DNA of 64,000 nucleotides, from NCBI RefSeq assembly GCF_932276165.1, contig NC_064011.1, forward strand, positions 4,977,501 through 5,041,500, given 5' to 3'. The position numbers and the translations under genes are program-made. Positions 63,588 to 64,000 of the stretch are shown piece after piece. Below the pieces are notes generated by a model. The model was not told the origin of the DNA and ran no database searches. It saw only the letters and a program-made list of their open reading frames with translations. How positions within the stretch are numbered: the first letter of the stretch is position 1; every line of letters starts with the position of its first letter. This DNA comes from Plutella xylostella. Taxonomy: Eukaryota > Arthropoda > Insecta > Lepidoptera > Plutellidae.

Positions 63588-63722
63588 TTTCACCTATCGA
63601 GAAGTGAAATCGAAAACGCAGATTTCTATGGCGCGGAGCTAGTACAGCTACTTACCGCTAGGTGGCGTGTCTCCCGCGCCATACAAATTTGCGTTTCGAT
63701 TTCACTTCTCGATAGGTGAAAT
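63588..63722. mobile_element. MITE with 33-bp inverted ends
   Basis: TTTCACCTATCGAGAAGTGA and TCACTTCTCGATAGGTGAAA are exact inverts, extending over GAAATCGAAAACGCA. The interior contains CCGCTAGGTGGCG. Confidence 0.75.
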
Positions 63723-63738
63723 AACTCGCTCTCAGATC

Positions 63739-63901
63739 CCTTAGCATGAAATTTCACCGTGAACGTGACGTGAAATTACTCGATGAATTTTGTAGGGAAA
63801 TTTTAGTTCTGCTACCGACCGCCAGGGGCGCTGTTCATATTTTCATACAAAATTACATGATGAATTCTACTACACGTTCACGATGAAAATTCATGCTAAG
63901 G
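63739..63901. mobile_element. MITE with CCTTAGCATGAAA ends
   Basis: CCTTAGCATGAAATTTCACC and the inverted TGAAAATTCATGCTAAGG, plus inner CGTGAACGTG and CACGTTCACG, define a 163-bp element. The interior contains CCGCCAGGGGCGCTG. Confidence 0.7.
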
Positions 63902-64000
63902 TGGAGGTTTATTTCCTATCTCACGGGCGTTAGCCAAGTGAGGAGGGCCTAATTTTGTGATGAAATGACGGATGTTGTGAGGAATTTTCTGGTGATACAG

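Overview
The window comes from a lepidopteran (moth or butterfly) nuclear genome. The evidence is AT-rich DNA, spliced genes with short GT-AG introns, an insect nanos gene, a pro-resilin-like cuticle gene, a tRNA-derived SINE and several non-LTR retrotransposons of kinds common in Lepidoptera. No species is named. All gene models were built by hand from splice signals and reading-frame continuity; no transcript data were available.

Layout. (1) 0.2-6.9 kb, minus strand: a complete five-exon pro-resilin-like cuticular protein gene of 258 codons, with a decayed or alternative repeat exon in its third intron and a possible promoter at 8.8 kb. (2) 7-19 kb: no host gene seen. The stretch holds six copies of a Helitron-like short element (a seventh lies at 9.9 kb just before them, and nine occur in the window), several MITEs, LINE 3' ends and a SINE. 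(3) 19.5-19.65 kb, minus: an unidentified terminal coding exon with a polyA signal. (4) 20.5-23.5 kb, plus: nanos, 296 codons, three coding exons plus a 5' UTR exon, followed by palindromic MITEs. (5) 24-30 kb: MITEs and a 1.1-kb non-autonomous hAT element with a perfect 8-bp target duplication. (6) 29.5-41.6 kb, minus: a trypsin-fold serine protease homologue that has lost all three catalytic residues. It has two versions of its last exon, 10 kb apart. Fold-back repeats, a GACATY hexamer array, a BEL/Pao LTR element with identical LTRs but no integrase, and a truncated RTE LINE lie between them. (7) 42-63 kb: almost entirely retrotransposons. These are a decayed LINE, a 4.7-kb LINE with intact ORF1 and frameshifted ORF2, an RTE with an intact 998-codon ORF, a LINE with an intact 1131-codon ORF and a 3' hairpin, a second hexamer-array element, and a 5.2-kb LINE sitting inside a mariner-type MITE. 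(8) 63-64 kb: two adjacent MITEs.

The three recognisable host genes have unrelated roles: cuticle elasticity, germline translational control, and a secreted protease pseudoenzyme. They do not form a pathway. The most notable host signal is the pair of terminal protease-homologue exons. They differ at about 33 coding bases, all in codons that change the amino acid, while the adjoining intron and 3' flank are nearly identical. This looks like diversifying selection on a catalytically dead protease fold.
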